This document shows, one piece after another, positions 1-8,522 of a stretch of DNA of 64,000 nt. The notes beneath the pieces were generated by a model, which worked only from the letters and a program-made list of their open reading frames with translations, was not told where the DNA came from and did no database searches. Within the stretch, counting starts at the first letter, position 1, and each line of letters begins with the position of its first letter. Made by a program: the position numbers and the translations under genes. The DNA is from Betaproteobacteria bacterium (GTDB lineage Bacteria > Pseudomonadota > Gammaproteobacteria > Burkholderiales > Rhodocyclaceae): NCBI GenBank assembly GCA_016720065.1, contig JADJXY010000002.1, positions 571,001 through 635,000 of the forward strand, given 5' to 3'.

Positions 1-392
1 TGAATCGCGCCATTCCCGCCTCCACGAAATGCATTCGACATTGTGTGATTTTGCCAGGACTGGCAGCGGTTTGGGGGTTTTTCTACAGCCTCAACGAGGG
101 TTCTGCCGATCCAAAACTGACCCGGGTATTCAACCTACCCTGCTGCTTTTCTGAGCAGGGGACGAGGAGTGATTACCATGGCCATGATTGGCAAGGTTCG
201 GCGGATGCACTTCCGCCAGAACAAGTCGGTGCGCGAGATCGCGCGCATCACGAGTCTGTCCCGCAACACGATCCGCAAATGGCTCAAGGCGGCGCTGGAC
301 GGTGGTAACCGGTAACCCTACGGCGTTCTTCCGTTCGCGCGCGCGATGACGAGAATTGCTCCCTGGACAAATCACCGACGGGAGCAAGAGCG

Positions 393-695
393 ATGGCAAG
401 ACGAAAGCAGGGCAAAGGGTCACGGCGCCCCCCACACGAGTGGGGAACCTTGTTGGCGAAATTCGACGACAGCGGCCTGGGCGTTGCCGCCTTCTGCCGA
501 CGGGAAGCGATCAGTGCGGCGAGCCTGTACCGCTGGCGCCGCCTGCTCGGCGAGGGTGGCGAAGTCGTCGGCCGGGAGACGGCGCCGACATTCGTCGATC
601 TCGGTACGCTGAATTCGGTGGCGACACCCCGGCCACGGATCGATCTCAAGCTCGACCTCGGCGACGGCCTGATCCTGCATCTGGTACGCCACTGA
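393..695 (+). CDS. tnpA: IS66 family accessory protein TnpA (IS66 Orf1)
   Basis: This 100-residue protein has the helix-turn-helix of IS66 Orf1 (GLGVAAFCRREAISAASLYRWRR, residues about 29-51, cut here as one helix pair) and a basic N-terminus. Family members are needed, together with TnpB, for transposition by TnpC, probably through binding the element ends; their exact role is not settled. It is the first gene of the element. Its TGA shares its last base with the ATG of tnpB (TGATG), so the two are translationally coupled. Length and organisation are normal for the family. Confidence 0.9.
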   Translation: MARRKQGKGSRRPPHEWGTLLAKFDDSGLGVAAFCRREAISAASLYRWRRLLGEGGEVVGRETAPTFVDLGTLNSVATPRPRIDLKLDLGDGLILHLVRH

Positions 696-1066
696 TGTTC
701 TTCCCCGAAGGCCAAGTCCGGGTACATGTCTATGGCTGCCCGGTCGACATGCGCAAATCCTACGATGGTCTCTACGCCCTGACGCGCCAGGAACTCGGCC
801 AGGACCCCCTGAATGGCCGGCTGTTCGTCTTCATCAACCGCCGCGCGACCCAGATGAAGGTGCTCTACTGGGACCGCACCGGCTTCTGCGTGTGGGCGAA
901 GCGGCTCGAACAAGGACGATTCCTCTCCGACTGGCGCCGCGTTACCACCCGGGAAATGGACTGGACCGGACTCAAGCTCCTGCTCGAAGGCATCGAGGCG
1001 AAAGTCGTCAAGAAGCGCTACCGGCGGCCTTCTGGCGCCGATGCCTGCGGTATAATCAGGGGATGA
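695..1066 (+). CDS. tnpB: IS66 family accessory protein TnpB (IS66 Orf2)
   Basis: A 123-residue protein of the IS66 Orf2 family. It carries the family signature VRVHVYGCPVDMRKSYDGL near the N-terminus, then FVFINRRATQMKVLYWD and the tryptophan-rich GFCVWAKRLEQGRF. The ATG at 695 overlaps the tnpA stop. A much longer in-frame extension upstream runs through tnpA in another frame and lacks similarity, so the start at 695 is chosen. The stop at 1064-1066 overlaps the tnpC ATG (ATGA). Confidence 0.92.
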   Translation: MFFPEGQVRVHVYGCPVDMRKSYDGLYALTRQELGQDPLNGRLFVFINRRATQMKVLYWDRTGFCVWAKRLEQGRFLSDWRRVTTREMDWTGLKLLLEGIEAKVVKKRYRRPSGADACGIIRG

Positions 1067-2652
1067 GTTCGACGCCCACAAGCCGTGTGCCCAGCCTCGC
1101 CGAGGCCGCCACCTTCAGCCCGCACCAGGTCGTCGATCTGGTTGGTTCGCTGAGCCGGGAAGTCGACACCCTCAAGCATCAACTCGATTGGTTCAAGCGC
1201 CAGGTCTTCGGCCAGAAGAGCGAACGCCGCCTCATCGACGGGGCCCACGGCCAGATGAGTCTGGGCGAGGCCCTCGACGCGGCGCCGACGCCTTCGCCCC
1301 CGCCGCCCGAGCGCCCCGTCGCCGCCCATACCCGGCGAATGGCGGCGAAGAAACCCGACACCGGCGACGACAGCGTGCCCTTCTTCGACGAGACCAGGGT
1401 GCCGGTCGAAGTCATCGAACTGGCCGCGCCGGAAGCCGCGGGACTCGCTCCGGAAGACTTCGAGGTCATCGGCCACAAGGAGAGCTTCCGGCTCGCCCAG
1501 CGTCCGGGCAGCTATGTGGTGCTCAAGTACCGGCGGCCGGTCATCAAGCTCAAGGCGAGCCAGGCCATCGTCTGCCCGGGCGCGCCGGCCGGCGTCCTCG
1601 ACGGCAGCCGCGCCGATGTGAGTTTCCTCGCCGGCCTCCTGCTCGACAAGTTCGCCTATCACCTGCCGTTCTACCGCCAGCACCAGCGTCTTGGCGACGC
1701 CGGCATCACCGTCAGCCGGCCGTGGCTGACCCAGATCGGGCAGCAGGCCATCGCGCTGCTCGAACCGATCTACGATGCGCAATTCGCCTCGATCCGCGCC
1801 TCCCGTGTCAAGGCCATGGACGAGACGCCGATCAAGGCCGGCCGCGCCGGACCCGGCAAGCTCAAGCCCGCGTACTTCTGGCCGGTCTATGGCCAGCTCG
1901 ACGAAGTGTGCTTCCCGTTCTATGAGAGTCGCCGCATCGAGCACGTCGAAGAGGCGCTCGGCCTGACGCCGGTCGAGCGCGGCGTCCTGCTCAGCGACGG
2001 CTATACCGCGTACGCGCACTACACCAACAAGACCGGGCTCACCCACGCCCAATGCTGGGCCCACACCCGGCGCAAGCTGTTCGAGGCGCAGGGCGCCGAA
2101 CCGGAAGCGGCGGCGCGCGGACTGGACTTCATCAGCGGCCTCTACGCGGTGGAAGCCCACATCCGAGACCAGAAGCTCAATGCGGCGAAGAAGCTCGACT
2201 ATCGCCTGATGCACGCCAAGCCGATTGTCGACCAGTTCTTCGCCTGGGTGAACCAGCAGTTCGAGGCCCAGGGCCTGTTGCCGAGCAACCCGCTGACCAA
2301 GGCCCTGGCCTATGCCCGGGAGCGACGATTCGGGCTGGAGGTCTATCTGACCGACCCGGACGTGCCGATCGACACCAACCACCTGGAGCGCGCCCTACGG
2401 GCCATTCCGATGGGTCGGAAAAATTGGATGTTCTGTTGGACCGAGCTCGGGGCCAGACACGTCGGCATCATGCAAAGTCTGATCGTGACCTGCCGCCTGC
2501 ACCAGATCGATCCCTACGACTATCTGGTCGATGTGCTCCAGCGTGTCGGCCAGCATCCGGCCAGTCAGGTCCACGAACTCACGCCACGGCTGTGGAAGCA
2601 GCGCTTCGCCGAAAATCCCCTCCGTTCCCCTTTGCATAGCCTTCAGGCGTAG
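1063..2652 (+). CDS. tnpC: IS66 family transposase (TnpC)
   Basis: This 529-residue protein is the DDE transposase of the element. The N-terminal coiled helix (LSREVDTLKHQLDWFKRQVFG) and the QKSERR motif are typical, followed by a low-complexity Pro-rich linker, a zinc-finger-like region, and the catalytic core with MDETPIK, LLSDGYTAY and NHLERALR holding the expected acidic residues. The C-terminal IS66 domain ends with QIDPYDYLVDVLQRV. The start at 1063 overlaps the tnpB stop; an upstream in-frame extension to 892 is out-of-frame tnpB. The stop lies 16 bp before the right terminal repeat. It appears intact. Confidence 0.95.
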   Translation: MSSTPTSRVPSLAEAATFSPHQVVDLVGSLSREVDTLKHQLDWFKRQVFGQKSERRLIDGAHGQMSLGEALDAAPTPSPPPPERPVAAHTRRMAAKKPDTGDDSVPFFDETRVPVEVIELAAPEAAGLAPEDFEVIGHKESFRLAQRPGSYVVLKYRRPVIKLKASQAIVCPGAPAGVLDGSRADVSFLAGLLLDKFAYHLPFYRQHQRLGDAGITVSRPWLTQIGQQAIALLEPIYDAQFASIRASRVKAMDETPIKAGRAGPGKLKPAYFWPVYGQLDEVCFPFYESRRIEHVEEALGLTPVERGVLLSDGYTAYAHYTNKTGLTHAQCWAHTRRKLFEAQGAEPEAAARGLDFISGLYAVEAHIRDQKLNAAKKLDYRLMHAKPIVDQFFAWVNQQFEAQGLLPSNPLTKALAYARERRFGLEVYLTDPDVPIDTNHLERALRAIPMGRKNWMFCWTELGARHVGIMQSLIVTCRLHQIDPYDYLVDVLQRVGQHPASQVHELTPRLWKQRFAENPLRSPLHSLQA

Positions 2653-2680
2653 GAAAGAACGCCCGGTAGTTACCGGTTAC

Positions 2681-2688
2681 GGACGGTG
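2681..2688. repeat. IS66 target-site duplication (second copy; first at 297-304)
   Basis: GGACGGTG occurs directly before the left and directly after the right terminal repeat of the IS66 element. The two copies are identical, which suggests a recent insertion and no later rearrangement across the element. Confidence 0.95.
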
Positions 2689-4077
2689 AGCCGAAGTACC
2701 GTCGGCAACCGCAACCGGGCAAGCTGACAGCATTCCACGACACGCTGAAGCAAGCGCTGAAGGCGGATGGTTACCGGCCGAAACGGGAGCGGCGTACCGC
2801 CCTGGCGCTTTACACTGAGATCAAGGCTCTCGGTTACGAAGGCGGTTACTCGCGGGTCACCGATTTCATTCGTGCCTGGCGCCAGGGCGAAGGCCAAGGC
2901 GCTGCGGTCAAGGCGTTCGTGCCCTTGAGCTTCGAACTGGGGGAGGCGTTCCAGTTCGACTGGAGCGAAGAGGGGCTGGTTGTCGGCGGGATCTATTACC
3001 GGCTGCAGGTCGCCCACATGAAGCTGTGCGCCAGCCGTGCCTTCTGGCTGGTGGCTTACCCCAGCCAGGGCCACGAGATGCTGTTCGATGCGCATACCCG
3101 GTCGTTCGCGGCGCTCGGCGGCATTCCGCGCCGGGGCATCTACGACAACATGAAGACCGCGGTGGACAAGGTCAAGAAGGGCAAGGGGCGTGTCGTCAAT
3201 GCGCGCTTTGCGGTGATGTGCGCGCACTACCTGTTCGACGCCGACTTCTGCAACGTCGCATCGGGCTGGGAGAAAGGCGTCGTCGAGAAGAACGTGCAGG
3301 ACAGCCGTCGCCGGATCTGGATCGATGCTGGTACGCAGCGCTTCAGTTCGTTCGCCGAATTGAACGCCTGGCTGGGCGTTCGTTGCCGGGCGCTGTGGGA
3401 GGAGATCCGACACCCCGATCATGATCAGTTCAGCGTTGCCGAAATGCTTGAGTACGAGCAGTCGCACCTGATGCCGATGCCCGAGCCTTTCGATGGCTAT
3501 GTCGAGAAGCCGGCGCGAGTTACCAGCACCTGCTTGGTGTCCGTATCCCGCAATCGCTACTCGGTACCGTGCGAGCTTGTCGGCCAGATGGTCAGCTCAC
3601 GGCTGTACCCGAGCCGGATGGTGGTGGTCGCTGGCGACGCCATGGTTGCCGATCATGAACGGATCAGCGAGCGCGGCCAGACGCGCTACGACTGGCAACA
3701 CTACATCCCGCTGCTGCAGCGAAAGCCGGGAGCGCTGCGCAACGGCGCGCCGTTCGCCGACATGCCAGCGCCCTTGCAGAAGCTGCGCCGAGCGCTGTTG
3801 CGCGACCCCGGAGGCGACCGCGTCATGGCGCAGGTACTCGCAATCGTGCCGACCGCCGGGCTCGATGCCGTGCTGGTCGCCGTCGAACTGGCGCTGGAAA
3901 GCGGCCCGCCGTCGGGTCGTGTGAGCGTCGAACATGTGATCAACGTGCTGGGCCGTTTGAACGCCGCGCCGGTGCCGGAGAACGTGGCGACGATCCTGCA
4001 GGTGAGCACGCCGCCACTGGCCGACACGGCGCGTTACGACCGCTTGCGCGCTCAAGCCGATTCCGAGGAGATCGACC

Positions 4078-4872
4078 ATGCGTGACCTCGGCGTTGAACT
4101 CAGACAACTGCGTCTGCACGGCATGGCCGGCGCCTGGGCCGATCTGATCGAGCAAGGCAGCCACCCGGGATTTGAGACCTCGCGCTGGCTGGTCGAGCAC
4201 TTGCTACAGGCCGAGACCACTGACCGGGCGTTACGCTCGGTCAGTCACCAAATGCATGCCGCCCGATTTCCGGTGCATCGCGACCTCGCCGGTTTTGACT
4301 TCGAGGTCTCGCCGGTGGATCGGAAGCTGGTACTGCAATTGGCCGAGACGGACTTCACCGACGCCACACACAACGTAGTCTTCGTCGGCGGCCCCGGCAC
4401 GGGGAAGACGCACCTGGCAACGAGCATTGGCGTTGCCGGCGTCATCCGCCACGGCAGGCGAGTGCGCTTCTATTCGACCGTCGATCTGGTCAACGCCTTG
4501 GAGCAGGAGAAGGTGCAAGGCAAGGCAGGCCGCATTGCGACGAGCCTGCTGCGCATGGATCTCGTCATCCTCGATGAGCTCGGCTATCTGCCGTTCAGTC
4601 CCGCCGGTGGCGCGCTGTTGTTCCACCTGCTGTCCAGGTTGTACGAGCACACAAGCGTGATGATCACGACCAACCTGGACTTCGCCGAGTGGTCGAGCGT
4701 CTTCACCGACGCGAAGATGACGACAGCGTTGCTCGACCGGCTGACGCATCACTGCCATATCGTCGAGACCGGCAACGAGAGCCACCGTTTCCTGCACAGC
4801 ACGGCCGTCGCCAAGACGCGCATCAGGGCTCGTGAGCAGGCTCGCACCAGCCGACCCCACGACATCGCCTGA
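4078..4872 (+). CDS. istB: IS21-family helper ATPase IstB
   Basis: A 264-residue AAA+ ATPase that assists IstA in target capture. Visible motifs are the N-terminal helical region ([13 protein letters not shown]), Walker [15 protein letters not shown] (about residue 100), Walker [13 protein letters not shown], and sensor TNLDFAEW followed by [13 protein letters not shown]. The length is normal and the frame is intact. The ATG overlaps the last 8 bases of istA, the usual IS21 coupling. With istA broken it has no partner on this element. Confidence 0.95.
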   Translation: MRDLGVELRQLRLHGMAGAWADLIEQGSHPGFETSRWLVEHLLQAETTDRALRSVSHQMHAARFPVHRDLAGFDFEVSPVDRKLVLQLAETDFTDATHNVVFVGGPGTGKTHLATSIGVAGVIRHGRRVRFYSTVDLVNALEQEKVQGKAGRIATSLLRMDLVILDELGYLPFSPAGGALLFHLLSRLYEHTSVMITTNLDFAEWSSVFTDAKMTTALLDRLTHHCHIVETGNESHRFLHSTAVAKTRIRAREQARTSRPHDIA

Positions 4873-4881
4873 GCCGTCGCC

Positions 4882-4930
4882 GCGCGGGGAAATCCGCTAC
4901 GGGCTACGCCCTCCGCGGCTTTCCCCGCGC
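4882..4930. repeat. Long inverted repeat downstream of istB
   Basis: GCGCGGGGAAATCCGC (4882-4897) pairs with GCGGCTTTCCCCGCGC (4915-4930) with few mismatches, across a 17-base loop that is itself partly palindromic. It lies 10 bp after istB and inside the element. It could end transcription or block read-through into neighbours, but no T-run follows. Confidence 0.6.
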
Positions 4931-5066
4931 AAACCCAAAAGCATGAGAGGGACAACGAATCGGAAAACCCCTACACTTATCCACAGTCGATCAGCATCTG
5001 ATCGGCGTCCATCCCCGGGTCAATATTCGGTCGGCAGGGTGGGTCAATTTTGGATCGGCGCGGACA

Positions 5067-6164
5067 TTCCAGCCCGCCGTCGGCAATCACCACGCGCTCG
5101 ATCAGCAGTTGCGCCAGTCGGCACTGCTCGGCTGGAAACAACTCCCGCCTCAGGCTGGCAAGGTTGCGCATTGGCAGCACGACCTGCGGTTCGGTGAGCT
5201 CTGGGTGAATGTGCTGCATCCGGCCCCACACCGACTGCACGATGTGCGGGGCTGACAGCGCCGCCACGATCTGCTGCGTGACCAACTCTTCAATCGGCAC
5301 GGCTGGCAACGGGCCGTGCTGACTGGCCCATGCGCCAAAGCGCCAGTGTTTGATCGGGCTGTAGTAACGGTAGGTCTTGCCCTTCTTGACCGTGTAGCTG
5401 GGTACCAGCCGTTCACCATCGGTCGTGGAACAGCAGGCCGCGCAACAACACCGGTTCGCTCTGCCGATCGTTGGTGTCGCGCCGCCGCTCGATGCCATCG
5501 GTGGCGATCAGCGCGTGGACGGCGTCCCACTGGCCTTGAGTGACGATGGCTTGATGTTGGCCGGGAAAGCTCTGCCCCTTGTGGACAATCTCACCCAGGT
5601 ACATCCTGTTGTGCAGCATCTTGTAGATGGTCTGCTTGGTGAAGGGCTTGCCGCCCTTGGTGGCCACACCTTCTGCGCCGTAGGCCTTGGCCATCAGCGT
5701 GGCCGAGCGCATGCTGATGAAGTCGTCGAAGATGCGGCGAACCAGCTTGGCCTCAACTTCGTTGATCACCAACAGTCGGTTATCAACGTCGTACCCGAGC
5801 GGCAGCGGCCCGCCCATCCACATGCCCTTGGCCTTGCTGGCGGCGATCTTGTCGCGGATGCGCTCACCCGTCACCTCACGCTCAAACTGCGCGAAGGACA
5901 ACAGGACGTTCAGCATCAGCCTGCCCATCGAGGTGGCCGAGTTGATCTGCTGCGTGACAGCGCTGAAGCTGACCCTGTGGCGATCAAACACATCGACCAT
6001 TCGCGCAAAATCGGCCAGCGAGCGGGACAGCCGGTCGATCTTGTAGACCACCACGATGTCGACCTTGCCCAGTTGGATGTCGGCCATCAGGCGTTTCAAG
6101 GCTGGCCGTTCCATATTGCCGCCGGAGAAGCCACCGTCGTCGTAGTCGTCGGCCACGGCAATCC
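5067..6164 (-). pseudogene. Large serine recombinase, truncated at both ends and frameshifted
   Basis: Reading from 6164 down, the product begins inside the resolvase domain (RWIAVADDYDDGGFSG) and shows ERPALKRLMADIQLG, VYKIDRLSRS, FEREVTGERIRDKIAASKAKG and the recombinase DNA-binding domain (IYKMLHNRMYLGEIVHKG). The N-terminal segment with the catalytic serine is missing. At about 5420-5432 the frame breaks (LLFHD, then a stop) and resumes one base out of phase as DGERLVPSYTVKKGKTYRYY, which runs to GGLE at 5067, where the IS21 right tip begins. It is therefore dead three times: no catalytic N-terminus, a frameshift and an IS-truncated tail. Such recombinases usually come from phages or integrative elements. 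Confidence 0.9.
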
Positions 6165-6665
6165 ATCTACCGCCTGCCGCCCTTCGGCTACGGCAAGGAC
6201 GTACTGCGTGCTCGCTTCAAGATTTATCTGGCCGATGCCGCCATCGCGCCGGCGGTCATGCTCAAGGGTAAAGCCATCCTCGGAGACCCAACCGCACTAG
6301 GCGTGGCGACAGAAACCACCGTGTTCAAGCACCTGTTCGCCCGCTACTACGCGCAGAATGTGCGCTTCACCTATTGGCGTGGCAAGAAGGATCGCGAGGT
6401 CGACCTTGTGGCAGAGGTCGGAGGGCAGATCATCCCCTTCGAGGTGAAATACCGCGCCCGGCACACCGGCCTGCGCGACCTCAAGGGCTTGCTCGAACTT
6501 TGCCGGCAGAAATCCATTGATCGTGGCTACGTGGTCACAAAGTCACTGGATGATTTCGGCGTAATTGCCGATCTGCCCGACACCACCACTCGAATCTTGC
6601 GCATCCCGGCAGCGCTGCTGTGTTACTGGATGGGAGAGTCGGAACTGACACCTGAACAACAATGA
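6165..6665 (+). pseudogene. C-terminal fragment of a DUF4143 AAA+ ATPase
   Basis: The frame is open from 6165, directly abutting the recombinase pseudogene on the other strand, and ends at 6665. It reads IYRLPPFGYGKDVLRARFKIYLADAA (cited in part), then VFKHLFARYYAQNVRF, FTYWRGKKDREVDLVAEV and IPFEVKYRA. The last two carry the E-D-E-K arrangement of the DUF4143 nuclease-like C-terminal domain. The N-terminal P-loop ATPase half, about 250 residues, is absent. ATG codons occur inside (6258) but would give only the tail. The gene was probably cut by the event that also removed the recombinase N-terminus. Confidence 0.8.
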
Positions 6666-6724
6666 GACTGACCCAGCAACAACTCGAAGCGCACCTGTGG
6701 GGCGCCGCCAACATCCTTCGCGGC
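6662..6724 (+). pseudogene. hsdM: N-terminal scrap of a type I restriction methyltransferase (hsdM)
   Basis: Twenty-one codons from the ATG at 6662, overlapping the DUF4143 stop, read MRLTQQQLEAHLWGAANILR, the usual start of HsdM. After 6724 the similarity stops and the frame runs about 35 unrelated codons to a stop. The rest of the methyltransferase, hsdS and hsdR are not present. Bases 6725-6928 hold nothing else recognisable. Confidence 0.65.
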
Positions 6725-6928
6725 ACACCATCACCGACCCGGCCTTCAAGGACGGCGAGGGCAAGGTATCGGGAGAAGTCCGTGGCGCATCCACTGTTTT
6801 GGTCCTGTTTTGTGTCTTGACGCTGTCCTCCAATATCGCAGGACCCGCGTTATACCTGGGGCAACCGGCTGGGTCGACGACCCGGATGCCGGGTCCAGAA
6901 ACCCCGCAACCAACCCCTCGTTAATAGG

Positions 6929-7324
6929 ATGAATACAGTGACTCACACCAATCCGCTGATCCGTTCCCTGATTGCCATCGTGGCCGTTTCCGCAGCGCTT
7001 GCCGCCTGCGGCAAGAAGGAAGAGCCGGCCGCGGCGGCCAACAAGGCCGCAGAAGAAGCCGTCAAGGCTGCCGGTGATGCCGCCAAGACCGCCGCGGAAA
7101 AGACCGGCGAAGCCGCCAAGGCCGTAGGCGAAGCGGCCAAGGCCGATGCCGAGAAGGCTGCTGGCGAAGCCAAGGCCGCCGCGGCGGAAACCGCCGACAA
7201 GGCCAAGGAGACGGCAGAGAAGGTGGCGGCCGATGCCAAGAATGCTGCCGAGAAGGTCGGTGCCGAAGTCAAGGCTGCCGCCGAAACCGGCGCCCAGAAG
7301 GCCAAGGACGCCGTCAGCAAGTAA
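6929..7324 (+). CDS. Ala/Lys/Glu-rich putative lipoprotein
   Basis: A protein of up to 131 residues with a signal peptide (LIRSLIAIVAVSAALAAC) ending in a lipobox LAAC, so Cys near residue 27 is a likely lipidation site. The mature part is almost wholly A, K, E, G and D in repeats such as AAEKTGEAAKAVGEAAKAD, predicting a long amphipathic helix similar to LEA, apolipoprotein or phasin-like repeats. The ATG at 6929 has no spaced ribosome site. The GTG at 6938, with AGGA 9 bases upstream, may be the real start. A strong terminator follows at 7345. The cellular role is unknown; a periplasmic stress-protection or envelope-spacer role is conceivable. Confidence 0.8.
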   Translation: MNTVTHTNPLIRSLIAIVAVSAALAACGKKEEPAAAANKAAEEAVKAAGDAAKTAAEKTGEAAKAVGEAAKADAEKAAGEAKAAAAETADKAKETAEKVAADAKNAAEKVGAEVKAAAETGAQKAKDAVSK

Positions 7325-7344
7325 ATCACCACCTGTCCCGGTGT

Positions 7345-7369
7345 GGCCCGCCTGCGTGCGGGCCTTTTT
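7345..7369 (+). terminator. Rho-independent terminator after the lipoprotein gene
   Basis: GGCCCGC at 7345-7351 pairs with GCGGGCC at 7358-7364 around a 6-base loop, followed by TTTTT. It lies 20 bp after the stop. Confidence 0.9.
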
Positions 7370-7539
7370 GCTTCTTGGTGTTTGGGAGAAGAAGAAAGTA
7401 CGCCCGCGCCCCGCGCCTCCAGCGCGGAAACCATGGGTTCAGAAAAACGGACAGACCGGACAGGTCGGGAATGACTTTGGCCTGTGTCCCGCCGAATGGT
7501 GCGAGAGCTGAAGGGGTCTGGTTTTCCAGAGAAAGGCAC

Positions 7540-7573
7540 AAAAAAATCCCCGGCGGTCTTTCCCCGCCGGGGG
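7540..7573 (-). terminator. Rho-independent terminator for the minus-strand exported-protein pair
   Basis: CCCCGGCGG (7548-7556) pairs with CCGCCGGGG (7564-7572). Read on the minus strand, the stem is followed by a run of seven Ts (plus-strand A-run at 7540-7546). It lies 19 bp after the stop of the gene at 7592. The region 7370-7539 holds no gene I can support. Confidence 0.88.
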
Positions 7574-7591
7574 TTTTCGCTTGCATGGCGA

Positions 7592-7909
7592 TCAGCCGTT
7601 GCCGAAGGAAGCGCGGTAGGCGGCATGGCCGTCGGGGCCGGTGTCAGTACCGAAGGCGGCCTTGCCCATGATGTCGACCTTGGCCTGGGTGCTGCCGTTG
7701 TCGCTGCCCAGGCTGCGCTGGTAGGCCTCGTGGCCGCTCCAGGCGTTGCCGGTGGGGGTGCCGAAGGCGGCCTTGCCGACGACGGTGTTGGTCTGGGTTT
7801 CGTAGCCGAGGAAGGCGCGTTGGTAGCCGTCGTGGGCTCCGGCGACGGCGGAGCCGGCGGCGGACAGGGAGGCTATGGCGACGAGGGAAGCGATGAGAGT
7901 GGTTTTCAT
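7592..7909 (-). CDS. Small exported protein with GKAAFGT repeats (paralogue 1)
   Basis: A 105-residue protein with a clear signal peptide (MKTTLIASLVAIASLSAAGS, cleavage near AVAGA). The mature part has three degenerate copies of a GH-x2-YQR-A/S-LG-like unit (HDGYQRAFLG, GHEAYQRSLG, GHAAYRASFG) alternating with GKAAFGTPTG and GKAAFGTDTG. No family with known function is recognised. It is about 80 percent identical by eye to the upstream paralogue at 7947 and follows it in the same direction after 37 bp, so the two are probably co-transcribed and end at the terminator at 7540. A periplasmic or secreted location is inferred from the signal peptide. Confidence 0.8.
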   Translation of the reverse strand: MKTTLIASLVAIASLSAAGSAVAGAHDGYQRAFLGYETQTNTVVGKAAFGTPTGNAWSGHEAYQRSLGSDNGSTQAKVDIMGKAAFGTDTGPDGHAAYRASFGNG

Positions 7910-7946
7910 GATGGTTCTCCGTTGGATTGGGGTGTGCTGAGGACGA

Positions 7947-8270
7947 TTAGCCGTTGCCGTTGAAAGCGGCGCGGTAGATGGCGTGGCCGTCGGGACCGGT
8001 GTCAGTGCCGAAGGCGGCCTTGCCCATGATGTCGATCTTGGCCGGAACGCTGCCGCTGTCGCTGCCCAGGGCACGCTGATAGGCCTCGTGGCCGCTCCAG
8101 GCATTGCCGGAGGGGGTGCCGAAGGCGGCCTTGCCGACGACGGTGTTGGCCTGGGTTTCGTAGCCGAGGAAGGCGCGCTGGTAGCCGTCGTGGGCTCCGG
8201 CGGCGGCGACGCCGGCGATGGAGGTGAGGGAAGCAAAGGCGATGATGGAAGCAAGAGTCTTGGTTTTCAT
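7947..8270 (-). CDS. Small exported protein with GKAAFGT repeats (paralogue 2)
   Basis: This 107-residue protein has a signal peptide (KTLASIIAFASLTSIAGVAA) and the same mature repeat layout as its neighbour: HDGYQRAFLG, GKAAFGTPSG, GHEAYQRALG, GKAAFGTDTG, GHAIYRAAFN. It is the upstream member of a tandem duplication with a period of about 360 bp. GGAGAATCGTC precedes the ATG, a good ribosome site. The 250 bp upstream (8271-8522) contain no gene and probably hold the promoter. No function is known. Confidence 0.8.
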   Translation of the reverse strand: MKTKTLASIIAFASLTSIAGVAAAGAHDGYQRAFLGYETQANTVVGKAAFGTPSGNAWSGHEAYQRALGSDSGSVPAKIDIMGKAAFGTDTGPDGHAIYRAAFNGNG

Positions 8271-8522
8271 GACGATTCTCCGTTGAAAGTTGGGTTGCGC
8301 TGCTGAAGCGGGGGGTTTTCCCTGGCGCCGGCAGTTCCCGCAGTCTGCCTTTGCCCAGATTCACGTTGGATCGGCGTTGATCCGATCGTTCATGTCTTAC
8401 TGTCTTGGTCGGGGAACTTGCCGATTGCTTACAGCACTTTCTTGACCGTTCGTAACTGACTGTGACCTCTCGGATTTCCTCTCGGGGAGGAGATTGGCGA
8501 TCAGGCAGCCTGTTGCTGAGGT

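Larger units (their letters stand above)
305..2680 (+). mobile_element. IS66-family insertion sequence, complete
   Basis: The element is 2376 bp long, with perfect 12-bp terminal inverted repeats, GTAACCGGTAAC at 305-316 and its complement at 2669-2680; similarity continues inward (CGGCGTTCTTCC against CGGGCGTTCTTTCC). It is flanked by an 8-bp direct duplication, GGACGGTG, at 297-304 and 2681-2688. Eight bases is the family's standard target duplication. Three genes follow in the usual order, tnpA, tnpB, tnpC, with overlapping stop and start codons. All parts look intact, so the element may still be active and looks like a recent arrival in the older IS21 element. Confidence 0.96.
178..4085 (+). 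pseudogene. istA: IS21-family transposase IstA, split by IS66 insertion
   Basis: Bases 178-304 encode the N-terminal helix-turn-helix (MAMIGKVRRMHFRQNKS, then SREIARI-like helices). The frame resumes at 2689, after the second target copy, and runs to the stop at 4085. The joined product would be about 510 residues, normal for IstA. The second part holds the integrase-like core (FQFDWSEEG with the first catalytic Asp; IYDNMKTAV with the second; EKGVVEKNVQ with the Glu region) and the C-terminal domain with the SRNRYSVP motif. Removing the IS66 element and one 8-bp duplication restores one continuous frame. As it stands, only a 42-residue N-terminal peptide and a headless catalytic part could be made. 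The istB start lies 8 bases inside the istA end. Confidence 0.9.
105..5066 (+). mobile_element. IS21-family insertion sequence, interrupted by an IS66 element
   Basis: The element carries istA and istB in the usual overlapping order. Related 19-base repeats in inverted orientation mark the ends: 105-123 on the left (GCCGATCCAAAACTGACCC) and 5041-5059 on the right (one mismatch). On the right the likely tip is TGT read on the minus strand at 5066, exactly where the homology of the recombinase pseudogene stops. The left tip is less sure because no matching TGT precedes the repeat at 105, so the true boundary could lie a few bases further left. Transposition is probably abolished because istA is split by the IS66 insertion at 305-2680. 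I see nothing recognisable in bases 1-104. Confidence 0.8.
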
